A DNA stretch of 64,000 nt from Bacteroidetes bacterium HGW-Bacteroidetes-1 (GTDB lineage Bacteria; Bacteroidota; Bacteroidia; Bacteroidales; F082): contig PHDU01000014.1 of assembly GCA_002842755.1 (NCBI GenBank), positions 26,161-90,160 of the forward strand, read 5' to 3'. This document shows positions 63,168-64,000 of the stretch, piece by piece. Position 1 is the stretch's first letter. The number at the start of each line of letters is the position of its first letter. Position numbers and translations under genes: made by a program. The notes beneath the pieces are model-generated. The model ran no database searches and was not told the DNA's origin. It was given only the letters and a program-made list of their open reading frames with translations.

Positions 63168-63419
63168 TATTGAATTCGTGTTAGTTACACGGTAGGATGT
63201 TTGAATGTTAAACAAAGTAACGCAATAAAAGTTTAATGGTCAAATGAATTGTTCTGAAAATGAAGGTTTTTTTAAAGTTTTATGGAAAATAATTGCTTTA
63301 TTGAATTTTATTTAGTCTTCATTTAAAATTTTAAAAAGTCTGAGCATGATTTTATCGATGTTGGATAAAAATACAAAATGTGATTATAACAATGATATTC
63401 ATTTATCAGTTGATTTAAG

Positions 63420-63427
63420 TAAATTTG
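63420..63427 (+). promoter_or_regulatory. Predicted -7 box for the DUF1456 gene
   Basis: TAAATTTG ends 33 bases before the ATG at 63461. The divergent mvaA gene shows only a weak TTACTTTG in the opposite orientation. Confidence 0.4.
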
Positions 63428-63460
63428 AACCGAAGTTCAACTTAGAAAATTATTACCCGT

Positions 63461-63931
63461 ATGAACAACAACGATGTTTTAAGACGTATTCGGTTTATAT
63501 TCGATTTTAGCGACACCAAAATGATGGAACTTTTTGCGTTGGGTGGCGAAGAAGCATCACGCGCTGAAATCAGCGATTGGTTAAAAAAAGAGGACGATCC
63601 ATCCTTTCAGGGATTGTACGACAAACAATTAGCAGTTTTTCTGAGTGGTCTGATCATTGCAAAAAGAGGTAAAAAAGAGGGCGTTCAACCTACTCCAGAG
63701 AAGCGTCTCAACAATAATATTGTTTTTAGAAAACTGAAAATAGCATTGAACCTAAAGGACAATGATATTTTGGAGGTTCTCAAACTGGCAGGTATGCAAA
63801 TCAGCAGTCACGAATTAAGTGCCTTTTTCCGCAACCCAAATCAAAGCCAATACAGGCCTTGCAAAGACCAAATTCTGCGCAATTTTCTACACGGGTTGCA
63901 ATTAACCCATTTTGCAGCTATCCGGACATAA
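63461..63931 (+). CDS. DUF1456-family protein (YehS-like)
   Basis: A 156-residue soluble helical protein made of two related halves: NNDVLRRIRFIFDF near residue 2 and NNNIVFRKLKIALNL near residue 84, each followed by an acidic helix and a segment like ISDWLKKEDDP or LSAFFRNPNQ. This two-repeat form is typical of the DUF1456 family. The function is unknown; the repeats suggest a small protein-binding adaptor. It stands alone, divergent from the mevalonate operon. The remaining 69 bases of the window are AT-rich and show nothing else. Confidence 0.88.
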   Translation: MNNNDVLRRIRFIFDFSDTKMMELFALGGEEASRAEISDWLKKEDDPSFQGLYDKQLAVFLSGLIIAKRGKKEGVQPTPEKRLNNNIVFRKLKIALNLKDNDILEVLKLAGMQISSHELSAFFRNPNQSQYRPCKDQILRNFLHGLQLTHFAAIRT

Positions 63932-64000
63932 GATTATAATTTTCTGTTACTTCATTTTTTTTTGTTAGCGTTTTGGGCACTACAGATTTTTTTCGGATAA

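Noticed and set aside
1..64000. tRNA, rRNA, tmRNA, CRISPR, insertion sequence or phage features
   Set aside because: No cloverleaf-like, repeat-spacer, transposase, integrase or structural phage sequences were recognised in the intergenic regions or the genes; this was by eye, not by a covariance search.

Overview
The window reads as chromosome of an AT-rich Bacteroidota member, most likely an anaerobic or facultative, possibly marine or saline, Bacteroidales/Marinilabiliales-like organism. Supporting signs are many TAnnTTTG -7 boxes, gldH, a secreted GH3 enzyme ending in a type IX secretion (T9SS) sorting domain, a fused MurF-alanine racemase, a two-subunit methylmalonyl-CoA mutase, and a mevalonate cluster carrying a GYDIA-type GHMP kinase. 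No rRNA, tRNA, CRISPR array, insertion sequence or phage gene was recognised. The assignment is inference from gene content; no database was searched.

Layout. 1-3.4 kb: end of a thioredoxin-like gene, histidine ammonia-lyase and histidyl-tRNA synthetase, then a noncoding stretch with a long hairpin and a tandem duplication. 3.7-9.2 kb: Na+/H+ antiporter NhaD converging on a minus-strand group of ettA, nhaA, a nitroreductase and a WbuC-type cupin, with a strong shared terminator between them. 9.5-13.5 kb: two GT4 glycosyltransferases behind an LptF/LptG permease (envelope glycan or LPS). 13.6-19.7 kb: a NuoE/NuoF pair with a 1231-residue fusion of ferredoxin, GltD-like flavoprotein and NuoG-like domains, a soluble NAD(P)H electron-transfer complex. 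20.0-25.1 kb: holB, ricT, gldH and a class A penicillin-binding protein in one tight operon. 25.4-30.0 kb: an island of poorly known genes (two lipoproteins, a permuted NlpC/P60-like lipoprotein, a cytidylate-kinase-like protein, a zinc-ribbon protein), most with their own predicted promoter. 30.0-33.7 kb: leucyl aminopeptidase, then Kdo transferase with a small outer-membrane protein.

33.8-45.3 kb is the main accessory region: a mostly plus-strand glycan or lipid modification cluster. It has two GT2 enzymes with C-terminal membrane anchors, a methyltransferase, an FrhB-like iron-sulfur protein, a flippase-like protein, an epimerase/reductase, a small EamA/SMR-type transporter, a NodB-type deacetylase and two paralogous multi-pass GT-C-like proteins. 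The part list resembles the Arn/Gtr logic: charge a polyprenyl phosphate with a sugar, trim it, flip it, transfer it outside. The exact gene set is not one I recognise.

45.5-63.9 kb is mainly metabolism: MurF-Alr and PdxA; both methylmalonyl-CoA mutase subunits (propionate/succinate metabolism); a DUF2891 protein; the secreted GH3/CBM6 glucosidase; a coiled-coil lipoprotein with its own promoter and terminator; and a four-gene mevalonate operon (HMG-CoA reductase, GYDIA kinase, diphosphomevalonate decarboxylase, mevalonate kinase) in which the GYDIA kinase is the obvious candidate for the phosphomevalonate kinase step. A DUF1456 gene closes the window.
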